Shown here piece by piece: positions 22,524 through 33,687 of a stretch of 64,000 bases of DNA (positions are counted from its first letter, which is position 1; every line of letters begins with the position of its first letter). The stretch is from assembly GCF_000346465.2 (NCBI RefSeq), contig NC_034012.1, positions 22,272,719 through 22,336,718 on the forward strand, read 5' to 3'. The notes under the pieces are model-generated. The model had not been told where the DNA came from. It did not search any database and saw nothing but the letters and a program-made list of their open reading frames with translations. The stretch is from Prunus persica. Its lineage: Eukaryota > Streptophyta > Magnoliopsida > Rosales > Rosaceae. A program made the translations under genes and the position numbers.

Positions 22524-23628
22524 ATGAAAGCAAAACCCAAGTGAAGCAAAATTACAAAATGCAGAATGTATGAGATGTGAGATATTAAAAGTGCAGACAT
22601 GAGGAGAAAGAGAGAGAATGTGCAGATGCAGATGCATACAAGAAAAGCCTCAGAGGAGAGACTACTTTGTGAGCTTGGAGTTCACAAAGTAACACATGAG
22701 AATGAGAAAGAAAGAGGAGGAGAGAAGTAGGAAATTTGAGTGCAATCAATCAGTGGGAGGCATGAGAAGAGAACAACAGCAAACAAACTGAAGAGAGGGC
22801 CAAGCCAACATTCACATGATACAGGGCACTCTGTATCTTATCCTAGCCAGCCCAGTGAAGAAGAAAGAAAAAGAGTGAGATTTCAACTAACAATATAGTA
22901 GAATAATTGGAGGCAAATGGTCCCCCCACGTCTCTCCTCATTTATTCGTTCAGTCAAACTGACCCACCGTTTGAATATTTAATGTCGTTGAAGTTTGAAT
23001 CCCACCAATACGACCTTGAGAGAAACTAATCATGCGTGTGTGAGAAAGTTAGAGAGAGATATAGAATGGCAATTATAAAAGAATCACATCGACAAAACTA
23101 TTGTTCATGAACAGAACAAGCTCTGCTTTATCACTTGGCTTTCTAACCTTTTGTAATTTAGTCAATGGTAAAAAGACGATCAGAATTATGTATGAGTTAG
23201 ACAAATCACTATATTCATGTTTGGGCTTGACTTTTACATAACTAATTTTAAGGTCATATTGGGCCAAATCCTGGCTCGGGCTTTGATGTTAATTGAATAT
23301 TCGGCCCATTCGGTGGCCAATATCAAGAAAATCGTTATTAAATTGATAATTACCAAAATTAAAGGGATACACTCGATGATTACCCAGACATATGAAAGCT
23401 GTCTTGTGGACATCCTTCTTGGCTATGAAAATTTGGTTATAATCAGAGTGTCCATCCATGAAGGACAAGATTTCATGCTTGGCCGCCCTATCTACTAGGA
23501 GGTCGGTTATAGGTATGGGGTAATCATCTTTGGGAGTTGCAAGATTAAGATTTCATGCTTGCCAATTTTGCTTTACACGAACAAGGTCCTTATTATTGGT
23601 TAGAAGAAGGCCTTGTGTGTATTGTGTG
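22524..23628. other. 5' flank of U-box gene and spacer
   Basis: 22524-22900 is purine-rich (GA repeats on plus, CT on minus), typical of a plant 5' UTR/promoter of the minus-strand U-box gene. 22900-23628 has no recognisable gene. Confidence 0.5.
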
Positions 23629-24060
23629 TTTTTTTTTAATCAAATAGAAACTTCATTAGATAAACTTTAATGGTACAATTAAATACATCAACAAGATATC
23701 TAAAATACCAATCCCAAGAGGGCAACAAACTAACGTGCTAAAAGCAAAACTAACACGGACAAAAGCAGCACTAAAACAACTAGCCCACATCACCAAAATT
23801 AACCATAAACCCAAACAAAGCCCACAAACCCAACATAACCAAAACCCTAAAGTAACCCATGAGCCTAAACGAACCCTATCACCACCACCAAAAGAAGTAC
23901 CGTCGCGGCCACACCCACCACCGCATCCGTAACAAATCTAAGAAAAATATGATTTTCAGCGATCTACTTGCTCATAAGAGCGAACAAATAAATGAAAACA
24001 ACAGTCTTGCCAAAGAACAATTGGGCGATTTGCAGCAACCTCCGTCAAAGACGATGTAGA
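23629..24060 (-). mobile_element. Possible retroposon (LINE-like) 3' end
   Basis: Read on the minus strand, the segment ends '...TTATCTAATGAAGTTTCTATTTGATTAAAAAAAAA', like the 3' tails of plant LINEs with an oligo-A end. No reverse transcriptase was recognised, so this rests on the tail only. A similar 'gctaatgaaatttccttttt' occurs in plus orientation at about 24400. Confidence 0.3.
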
Positions 24061-25956
24061 ATCAAATTTAGAGAACATGAGCGGCATTAGAAAGCGGGTT
24101 TTGGAAGTAGGATTTGATTGAGAACATAGACTAAAAGTGGTGATGGGGAACTTCAATCTAACCATGGCTCAGAAGAAACCAACACAAAAGACTTTTTATT
24201 CAAAACGTCCTAGTGGACTTATTCACTAACCTAAAAGGAAAAGACGAGAAGAGAAGAGGGGGAGGCGGGGCAGTGACGCTTCTTCCTCCTCCCCCCTCTG
24301 TGAAGTTTTCCTTTAGGACTCACATAGGGAGAAAGCGGCTAAGGTTTTCTTTTGTTTTTATGAATTGTAATGTTGATGACCTTATTGTAACAATGTTTCC
24401 AGCTAATGAAATTTCCTTTTTTCGAGCAGGAAAAAAAATTATATCAAGTGAATTATCCTTCATGATATTTGAAGATTCAAGAATAACTTAAGTATAAGAA
24501 AAATAAAACTATAATATTTATAAGTGAAATTCTATAATTAAATTAAATATGCCACCATTATGTATATTGACATCATCATACATTATTATGAATATGGAGT
24601 TTAGAGGTGGGAAAAAAAAAAAAATTACTCGGACCGGTTAAACAAATAAAATCAATTTGAGTGCTTTAGTTCGGTTCTTATAGTATAAAATTATAATCTG
24701 GACCAAATTGAACCAAATTGCAATTAGTTTGGTTTAGTCTTGTTTAACTTTTTTGAAAACCGCCTAAATTGAACCAAACCTTTTAAAATTAATTTATTAT
24801 TTTATGGGCATTGGTAGGTTTTTATTGTCATCATCATTAATAATTTCTTTGCATCCCACACCTAGATATCGACTACTTAGCAACAAACAACCTAAAAAAA
24901 CTATTCAAATTTTACATCATCTCTCCCACACAATTTCTCCATCTTCAAAGGGAAGAAATTTTTTCAACTATTGTTCAAAGTGAAGAAACTTTTCAACTAA
25001 ATATTCGCCTTTCGGTAAGGTAATACTGATATAGAAGACAAAAAAGAAATAATTTGTAAGAACTTTAACACTGATGCAATAGAAAATGAAGGGTAAGTTA
25101 GCTTAAATTAAGCATGTGCATGCATTCAATTCAAATTATTCTTATTATGACTCGATTCCTTATACAAGAATGCGAAATGGAATCCATTTGTTATAGTGGA
25201 GAGTTGCTCAATGCTTTGATTTTTGACTGGCCAAACTTTCAGACCAAATTCTACTTCTTATTAGTCAATTTATTGCAGCTGGTAGGGCCCTTTCCCCCTT
25301 GTCATGATCCAACGGTGATCTACCTTGCACAATTCAAGGAAAGTATACATATATACCAAGTGTGGGAAAATAATGGAAACAAAGGGTAGTTTTGAAAAAT
25401 TTTACTTTTATGAATTAATATTTTTCCAACCTATGTACCTCAACACTTTTCCCTTTTCACTCTATCATACAGGAACAACACAATGATAGTTTGCAGGGAG
25501 ATTTACTATTATACTTAATATAGGAGCTCAAATTATTAATAAAAAAAAATTATCAGAAATAGACTTTTTAAACACACCCAAAGCCTATTTACAACATAAC
25601 AAAAAGACTTTTAACTTCTTTTAAATACAAAACTGCCACTGATTTATTAAAACAAACCTAACCCCAAAACTTCATTAAAAAAAAACCCAAAACACTCAAT
25701 AGGGCATCAAAGTAATTTAATAATCAAAATTAAATTCAATAGGGCCAGATGTCATTTTTTGGGTTTGTTTATATAAATAAAATGGTGTATAGTTTATTTA
25801 TAATTTTAGTGCTAAAAATGGGTATATGACTAAATATCTCAAGTTAGTTTATAATAATTTTACTCAATACTAACAAAAGTGCTTTAGGAGTATTTTTGTT
25901 TTTAATGTTGGAAGAAGTGCCAAATTTGAACACTTTCGTCCATGAATTCCTAACCA

Positions 25957-26045
25957 TTGTAGCATGATGATCAATTCCAAAGTCACGAGTGAGACCAAAA
26001 AAGAAATTTATAGCATGATGATAAATTCCAAAGTCACGAGTGAGA
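25957..26045. repeat. Imperfect tandem repeat, about 58-bp unit
   Basis: 'TAGCATGATGATCAATTCCA' followed by 'AAGTCACGAGTGAGA' occurs at about 25959 and again at about 26011, with one base difference in the core. Confidence 0.75.
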
Positions 26046-26128
26046 AGATATTTAGGAGAAAGGACAATTGATAGAGTATGATGAAAGCCATTAAAAGACA
26101 TTAGTTTCTTTTAATTTTGTTATTACTT

Positions 26129-26370
26129 GTAATGGAAAATCAAAGATTTTTTATTTTATATATAAGTGATATTGAAAGAGGGGGAAACGAATTTAGGACC
26201 TTGAGTGAATAAATAAATACTCTTAATCATTCGAGGTACAAGACCCTTATAATGAAAAACCAAAGATTTTCTTTTATATAAACGATATTAGAGGAGGGAG
26301 TTATCAAACCTCGAATCTCGAATGTATAAGTAAATATTCTTAATCCCTTGAACTACGAACCCCTTACACC
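26129..26370. repeat. Imperfect tandem duplication, about 120-bp unit
   Basis: 'TAATGGAAAATCAAAGATTT' near 26130 recurs as 'TAATGAAAAACCAAAGATTT' near 26250. Both are followed by 'tatataa(g/-)tgatatt/acgatatt', 'gagggag/ggg' and 'aagtaaatattcttaatc'-like ends. Confidence 0.7.
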
Positions 26371-26699
26371 AAAAAAAAAACCCCAAGGCTGTGTTGGGGA
26401 ATTAGGCGTGCTTTAAGACTACAATAGACATAAAAGATGACTAGTTGAAGTTTGATTTGATTGATAGTGGAGTTTTTAGGCATTGCATTGCAGGTGGGAT
26501 TCTATCAGCTTGCATGCTTAACAGAGAGGCAATTAACATTGCCTATAAACAATTAAACAATGTGGGTGGGCCCATATGCTAAGTGTGAGAGAAAAGACAA
26601 GCAACTTATTTTGGTCATTTTAAAATGAGCAGAACAGGCAACAAAACAAAATTAATTGTCCCCCCACCAATAGGTGAGGTATTAGATAGAAGAAGTTTT

Positions 26700-26727
26700 A
26701 GAGAGAGAGAGAGAGATAGAGAGAGCC
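26700..26727. repeat. (GA)n microsatellite
   Basis: AGAGAGAGAGAGAGATAGAGAGAG run. Confidence 0.85.
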
Positions 26728-26931
26728 AAACTAGAAAGAGACATTAGAACAATTTGGAATTTGAACCCTATCTTGTCTGCCAGTAGAACATTCAAATATA
26801 TCCATGATATTTATAATTTAAAAAAAAGATTTTGGTCAATTGAAACAATCTGAACCGTCAAAGAAAAGATTAAATTAGCAAAGTAGTTGAGGGGCACACG
26901 CAATCTATGGAACTGGGCATTATTAACCATT

Positions 26932-26960
26932 GATTAATTAATTAATTAATTAATTAATTA
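26932..26960. repeat. (ATTA)n microsatellite
   Basis: Seven or so tandem ATTA units ending at 26960. Confidence 0.85.
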
Positions 26961-27827
26961 TAGCTTCAATGATTATTTATTCATCTTGCTGGTTCGTTTG
27001 GTTCCTTGTTGAGCTTTATTGACTTGACTGTGGAATTGGTGGAGCTGGATTGTGACTTTTGCTGTCGTCTTCTGTGCGTTTGGTTTGTTTTCTTATTTTG
27101 TTGTCTTGTTATTTGTTTTGCTGACCGCTTTAATTTAAGGTGTATTTTCACTATCATTTTCAATATTTAACATGTGTCTATAGGTAAGGGCGGAACTAGG
27201 AATTTTTCAACGAGTAAGCTAGCTAAAGTTATTAGCTTAAAATTTAATGATTATTTTTTTTAGTACTTACAATTTCTATAGTCTTTCTAGAAATAAAAGT
27301 AAACATTAAATCGTATAAATCAAGCTAGTTCATAGCTACATAGACTAATTTTCAATAAGTTTTAACATAAACCAAATAAGGTTTAACACTATAGTAGATT
27401 GAACATCTAAAGCTTTTTACCTAGATTGACCTTAAGTTCCCTCATGCATTCATATCACACATGAAAAGTTGTTTTATGTAAAAATATTGACTAAGTATGA
27501 AAAAATGGGTTTTCAGAAGAATCATTTTCTCAAGATAATTTTTGGCAGCTTTTATTCCTCACACATCAAATAAGAAAACTTGATTTTATGAGATTTTAGT
27601 ATGAAGTATATATTGACTTAATGAGCCATCATTTTTAGCCTAAATCGTATTTTGCACTAAAACTGATTTTTCATACTTTGATTGGGTGGGAATTTGATTT
27701 TCTAGTATTTTTATTTGAATCCAAATGGGGGTACTTCTTTATTTACATTGTAAACTTAAGTAAATAGAGTAATATAAAAATAAATAAAAGTAAAATAACA
27801 AATACATTTACTTTGTATTTATGGAAC

Positions 27828-27906
27828 CATAGTTATGCTCGTGAACACATTTCAAATATTGAAAATTGTGATGAGGGTACACTTTGGATTAAAGTGATGA
27901 GCAAAA
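27828..27906 (-). mobile_element. Solo arm of MITE related to 58.5-kb MITE
   Basis: On the minus strand: 'GAGTATTTTTGCTCATCACT' followed by 'TTAATCCAAAGTGTACCCTCATCAC' and on to 'GCATAACTATGGTTCC'. This closely matches the terminal repeat of the MITE at 58488-60385. No opposite arm was found nearby, so this is half an element. Confidence 0.65.
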
Positions 27907-28607
27907 ATACTCTCTTTGCAATAGGCGTGTGTAATTTCTAACCAATCCTAGTTTGTTGGGTCTCCCTCTTGCAGTCCAGTTTTAAGAAGTGGGCTTTTCC
28001 AATGAATATTTGTTTCTGTTTTTATTTTTATCAAAGTAAAGCCCACTGCCATAGCACAACACCACACCACCCACAGCAAGCCCAAGGAGGGTATAATCCA
28101 AGCAAAGAGTGCACACATTGCACTTCAAAAGCCTCCCAACACCAGGTTGTGCCGCCGAAGAGAGTTGATGGAAGTAGTCTCATGTGGTGGAGGATACTAT
28201 AATAGAGAGGGGATAAAAGGAGTGTAGAAGTGAGAGTTGGAGGCTAGAAAACAGTGATGGTGGATGGGGGAGTACGTGTGGATTAGGATTTTAAGCTTCG
28301 GACTTAAGGAAAACTAAATTGAGGAGGATTTTAAGCCGGTGGGGAGGAGCCAACGACTCTCAATGCGGACTAAACTGTTTTGAGCTTATTGATTGAACAC
28401 TAGAAGATTGAAGCAAATTATATAATAGAGATGTCTGATCAAAGGCAAAAAGATAAGTTACAGCAAAAGAACTAGTTGTTTAATTACAAAAGCCATGGAT
28501 GTAATTAACAGCATCATTGTTATTGTTGTGTTTTTTCTTTCTTTCTTTCTTTGCAATAAACAATCAAAAATTGAAATATGAACAATGGTGAAAACAAAAA
28601 TTGACAA

Positions 28608-31460
28608 TTAGGGGTTAAAACCATCTTGGGGCCTGGGTGGTGTAGACCTGCGGTTGATCTGGTCGACATTGTTAAACTGTGCGTTTTGTTCGTCTGGGCT
28701 GTTTGGAGTTTGAAGGGTGTCTACGTCTTCCGCAGGGCCTTGATCTTGATCCCCAACATATTGGTGCATCACCAAAACTGATGCCGTCGCTGCAAAATCT
28801 GAAGAAGCTAACAAATCCCCAATGGCCCCAAGTTCCGGGCACTCACTCCAGTCCGTCAGTCCCGCCGTTAAAGGCGATATCATGCCTTGCCCTCTCCCTA
28901 CAATAAACAGGTCATGAACGTTGTCCATTGACCTAATCGCCGCCACCGTCTCCTCTCCGTTATTCACAAACTTCTCAGTGTAAAGAATGGACTCGTCGTT
29001 GGCATTCTTCATTCTAAAATCATTGATCAACTCCTCGTCCAGTTGCTTCTCCCACCCTAAGTCCGTCTCCACCGACAGTATCCTTGAATTGTTCCCCTCC
29101 GCATCAGTAGCGGTAGTGGCGGAAGCAGCAGCAGAAGCAGAAGCGCTTTTCGCTCCTTCAGCGCCATCCCCAGGAACAAACCGCATCACGGTCAGGCTTA
29201 TCCCCGGATGCTCTGACATCCTCCACGCGTAGGACAGCGCCTCTCTATCATCGGGTCCCCCGAAGAAGAGAACGACCACGTGATGAGACACTTGGTTGGC
29301 AGCCAAGCGGTTGGAGCCGTTGAGTCCTCGGTCAACGAGAATCCCAACTGAGCAAGGAGCGTTTGCAAGAACGTTCTGGTTCATTGTTCGAAACGCGGGG
29401 TTCATGGCCTCCATCCCTCCGTCCACTGTTTGCTGCTTGTGAAAAGGAATGATTAAGAAGGCGACGCGCTTGTCCTCCGCCAAGTTGCAGATGTCCTCGT
29501 GCATTGTGGAGTAGGGAGAGATGGCTGTGAGAGGCTGCACGGAGACGCAGCCGGCGTGCTGCTCATAGTTCTCAAAAGCGTTGATGATGTGATCCGACTG
29601 GGCCTGAGTTCTGTTGAGCGCAGGTCTGCCGGATTTTCTAGTGTTGTGGACAATGAGCATGGCGGAAGCCCGCCCGCTCAACTCCACCAGGTGGAGGACG
29701 TAGATGCAGAGCGGGGATCTTTTAGTGGGGTGGGAAGCTTCAAGGAGATTGATCATAGTGGGCACATTTCGAGGGGTGTGGATGCAGACAAGTACTCGCA
29801 ACTCCGCGTCAGGCTTGGATCTCTGAATGCTACGTCGTTTGTAAGGTATAAACCTTCTGGCCGGCTTGTAAACGGTGGTGACGATGGGGGTGATGATTCC
29901 GGTCATCACGACCGCCACAATCACCATAATGGCAAACGCCTCGTCGTCCAAAACTTTCTGGTCCCTTCCGACATTGAGCACAATGAGCTCGACCAGGCCT
30001 TTGGTGTTCATGAGCAGGCCTAGAGTGAAGCCTTCGTCGAAGGGCATCTGGTAGAAGAGGCAGACGATGACAGTGCCTGCAATTTTCCCCACACATGCCA
30101 GAAATATGACCAGTAACAAAATCCCCCACGTGCCAGGTCCCTGGATGCTGCCTACGTTGGTTCTGAGACCGCTAATTGCGAAGAAAAGAGGAAGCAAAAG
30201 CCCCGAGACAAAGTCCTCCAGCTTCTCGATCAGGGTGGCGCCCAGAGGCCCGTTGGGGATGACTAAACCGAACACGAAGGCCCCGAAAACGGAGTGGGTC
30301 CCGATGGCGTCGGTAATGAAGCCCGAGATCATGACACCGGTGAGGATGAGGCAGATGTAGAAGTCGCTGAAGCTCTCTCCCTCGGGGGTTCTTCGGATGA
30401 TCCAGCACACGGCAGGGCGGACGATGAAGATGCAGATGAGGACAAAGGCTGCGCTGGAGAGGACGACATAAAGGGAAGCCAACGAGGTGGTGTCGTTTTC
30501 CGCAAGGGCAATGGCCAAGGCTAAGAGGGCCCAGGCGCACATGTCGTTGACGAGGGCGGAGGAGAGGGCGATCCTGCCTAGCTCGGTGTTGACGAGCTTG
30601 AGCTCGGCTAGTATACGGGCGAGTACAGGGAAGGCGGTGACGGAGAGGGCGACGCCGAGGAAGAGAATGAAAGTCCCTTGGTTCATGGGTTGCTCTCGCT
30701 TGTGGAGGAGGAAGGAGAAGGCGGCGCCGATGAGAAAGGGGAGGATCATGCCGGCAATGGCAATGACGATGGCCCTCTTGCCCATGCGCCGAATTACGGA
30801 AATATCCATCTCCAATCCAACAAGGAAGAGGAAGTAGAGGAGACCCACATTTGCCATTGTCTCCAAGACCATCACACTTCTTAGAGGGAATATTGTGGTG
30901 GCGAATTTATCACTCTTTCCAAGCACCGATGGCCCCAATAATACTCCACCCTGTATATATTCATATGCAATCAAAATCATCAATTAATTAGTTTAGTTTA
31001 TACAAATTTAAATTCCGAAAACATTATCAGAATTTGGAATTTAAATGAATCATATATATATGTGCATGGTTACATTAATTTTCGACTAAATGAATAAATG
31101 TGAACTTATTCTACACGATCGATGAACATATAGAGATGGATATAGAAACAAAAAGAACTTGAATGCTTTCAACTAATAAGTAGTTATAATGAGAAATTAT
31201 TATAGGTCGTAAATTAGGTAATGTACCAAAATTTCTGAGATGACACGAGGTTGACGAAAGGGTTTGAGAATGATAACGAGGATACGAGTAGTAACGACAA
31301 CCATAGTTAACTGCAAAATGAAGAGCGGGAGGGAGTAGTCCAAAGGATTGTCACCCTGCCATATACCGTTTGTGGTGATCATGGTTGGCGCATAACATAC
31401 TATTGAACCATCTGACGAATTATTCGCCGCAGCTTTCACCGCAGCTACTGCTGCTGCCAT
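28608..31460 (-). CDS. Cation/H+ exchanger, CHX family (CHX18/19-like)
   Basis: Two exons on the minus strand: 31460-31227 (78 codons) and 30950-28608 (780 codons plus stop), joined in phase through a 276-bp GT-AG intron; 858 residues. The N-terminal ~430 residues form a Na+/H+-exchanger domain with about a dozen hydrophobic helices ('GGVLLGPSVLGKS', 'FFLFLVGLEMD'-like 'LYFLFLVGLEMDISVIRRMG', 'LSVTAFPVLARILAELKLVN'). The Asn-Asp pair of CPA2 exchangers is at 213-214 ('SALVNDMCAW'). The soluble C-terminal half carries the conserved 'SILVDRG'-like 'SVGILVDRG' and 'VVLFFGGPDDREAL' motifs and an Ala/Ser-rich insert. CHX proteins move K+ (or other cations) against H+ in endomembranes and plasma membrane. 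The coding exon is clearly GC-richer than its surroundings. Confidence 0.95.
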
Positions 31461-31993
31461 CTTGAATTAATTTCCTACCACCTTGAGATCGATGTCACCG
31501 TCACCACCACAGCCACGACGAAAATAATAACAAATAAAAAACTGCTATGCTACGGACATATCTAGCTTCTACCTCTTCCTTAAATTTATGTCATGGAATT
31601 ACAACACCATACAAGTCTCTCTTGTTTTTTTCTTCTTTCTTCTTTTATTTACGAGGTAAATAGCTAGAAATTAAGAATGGGGCTCTTGCTTCTTAGCTCG
31701 ACAGAGAGAAATTTACAAAAGTTTCTGTAAGGAAATGATGTTGGAATGATAGGGGAGAAGGAGGGAAGCCGTGTTAGCTTTTGGTGGTTGACCGCCCCAT
31801 TTGGGGGCTTCTTTTATCTGTGGCCTGTGGTTCACAGTTAATTGGTATCTACCTATTTTAAGAATTTCATGTCATCCTACATCTTTAATTAACAAGCATG
31901 AATTTTTGGTTTTTCATTTTTACTTTACAATTTAGCACCACTTCTTTGCTCCACATTAGTATTCGACAATAATATGTCGTAAATGATCAAATA
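31461..31993. other. Upstream region of CHX gene
   Basis: Probable promoter and 5' UTR of the minus-strand CHX gene; no other feature seen. Confidence 0.5.
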
Positions 31994-32272
31994 CTAGTCT
32001 TTTGGTACACGCTCAAGTCAATTAGTTTACTTTTTTTTTTCTTTCTCTTTTTTAGAATTTAAAAAAATATGGGTATTTATGTTATATAAAAATAGGATTC
32101 ATTATCTGATTTTGTTTTTAATTAAAATTTTTTTTAATAAAAAAAAAAGTGAATTTACCATATAATCTTCATTTAATTAATAATTTCTATTTTTAATGTT
32201 TGCATTAACCTAAGGTATTTTATGGTATTTTGAATGTTTCACCATTCTCTGCCTTTTGCTTTTATATATAGA
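31994..32272 (-). mobile_element. Helitron copy 2 (non-autonomous)
   Basis: Same layout as 15804-16082: minus-strand 5' TCTATATATAAAAGC at 32272 and 3' CTAG at 31994, with flanking A/T. Middle sequence shares 'aaagtgaatttacc' and 'accattctctgccttttgct' (plus strand). The 3' hairpin is degenerate (TTGGTACACGCTCAAGTCAA). Confidence 0.8.
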
Positions 32273-32411
32273 TTTTATCAAATTTTTTTGTCCATATTAC
32301 TAGTCACCAAATATCACACGTGTGCAAATTAGTTTCCTTTTTTTTTTTTTCAACTTATATATATATATATATATTAGCAATTCAATTTAAAATTAAGAAA
32401 CATAAAACAAA
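32165..32411. repeat. Left copy of duplicated flank (Helitron 2 end + Helitron 3 start)
   Basis: About 247 bp that recurs, nearly base for base, at 49301-49555. It covers the last ~108 bp of Helitron 2, the spacer with TTTTTTTGTCCATATTACTAG, and the first ~110 bp of Helitron 3 including the AT dinucleotide run. It ends where the gypsy 5' LTR begins. Confidence 0.92.
32300..32411 (-). mobile_element. Helitron copy 3, cut by gypsy insertion
   Basis: Terminal CTAG at 32300 followed inward by the CACACGTGTG palindrome, matching a Helitron 3' end on the minus strand. It is broken at 32411 by the gypsy LTR; the uninterrupted version is at 49437-49667. Confidence 0.65.
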
Positions 32412-33687
32412 TGTAACAACCCGGTCCTTAAAATAATATTTATTTATTAATTTATTAGGGAGAATGACAATTTTGCCCCTAGAATAAATTAGTAAGGAAA
32501 AAGTTGACTTTTTGACCGGGAGGGAATTTGGGATTTTCACTTGTACCGTTGCGTGGAGCGCGACGAAACGAGTCCATAGACACGTAGTGGGCTCGAATTG
32601 GAGTTATAATGAAGGAAATATGATTAAATTACATTCATGGGCAAAACTGTAATTTGCCAGAAAATGAGATTTTAAAAATCTGACTCTATTTGTTTTTTCT
32701 CTCTCTCTTCCAGCTAGCGACAAACACCCCCCTGTCGACTTCTCCCTCCAGCCGTCACCCTCCTTTCCCCTAGCCACCGCCACACCTCATCCCAACCCTC
32801 AGGACCGAACCAGCGTCACGTCGCCACCTCAGCCCACCCGTTTCCTTGTCACTGGCCGCCGCAGATCGTCGGAAAAGACAAGAATTCCGGCTAGTTTTTA
32901 GCAAAACTTTGGCGTGCGTTTCTCTCTCCTCCGGCCACCATCGAGTGAGGTATGTATTGGATTTCTAGCTATTTTTCGTGCTCTAGTTGTTTGTTGGATA
33001 AGTTTTCATCGATTCGAAGCGTAGAGAGTTCGATTTTAGATTTAGGGTTCGGCCGGTTTTGAGATAGAAATTCCGGCCACTTCCGGCCAGTTTTTGGGGT
33101 ACGTCCAAGAGCAAAAGTGGTTCCAAATATGGTGTTTTACCTAGAGTAGGTGTTTGGGCAGGCAGTTTGGAGTTTTTCCGACCGCCAGAAATTTATCAAG
33201 TCACCCACACAGTGCCGGCACATGTGGTGGGGAGTGGGAAATTTAGCGGGGGCCACATTTAGTCCTAGAATGATCCTCATGTTGTCACGAGCATGTAGGA
33301 ATTCACGGATCTCAATTTGGGTAACGTTTGAACCCCGAACGGATCTCGCATATTGTGTGATTTTCGAGTTCAATACATTTGAGCAATCGGATCGTAGTCA
33401 GTTTCAGATATGTTAATCTAGACAATCCCAGGATCGTTTAGGATTCGATGGATAGGGAATCGTAGTCCTGGATACTCTGAACTCGCGAACCCTAGGGTTA
33501 GGGTTATAGGAATCGTTCGATCTTGCGATCGTGATCAATCCAATCGGCCGATCGAGACCAAACTCACGGGACGTGCGTCCTAGGTATATTGGGACCTCTA
33601 GAAGCTTCCGGATCAGAAATTAGAGGCCGTAGACCCGCGGGGTCCCGAGTTGACTTTTTTGGAACTTTAGTGCTTTTTGAGTCCCGA

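Larger units (their letters stand above)
24061..28607. other. Intergenic AT-rich spacer with minor repeats
   Basis: No gene supported. It holds short tandem duplications, SSRs and a solo MITE arm, listed separately. 24600-24800 is rich in 'ggttcggtt/aaccaaattg' motifs often seen near hAT-type elements, but no paired ends were found. 27963-28200 contains a short open frame without a domain. Confidence 0.5.

Noticed and set aside
22524..22637. 38-residue N-terminal extension of the U-box protein
   Set aside because: Low-complexity His/Leu/Ser sequence encoded by a purine-rich plus-strand leader; the family normally starts close to the U-box, so the ATG at 22523 was chosen.
27180..27720. Possible transposon starting TAAGGGCGGAACTAGGAA
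   Set aside because: The motif resembles ends of some plant DNA transposons, but no matching opposite end or target duplication was found.
28679..30884. Long plus-strand frames opposite the CHX gene
   Set aside because: They are antisense shadows of the GC-rich CHX exon; no domain and no separate start/splice context.
33480..33510. Telomere-like CCCTAGGGTTAGGGTT
   Set aside because: Only about two units, and the same motif recurs at the same position in the other gypsy LTRs (36800, 47395), so it is LTR sequence.
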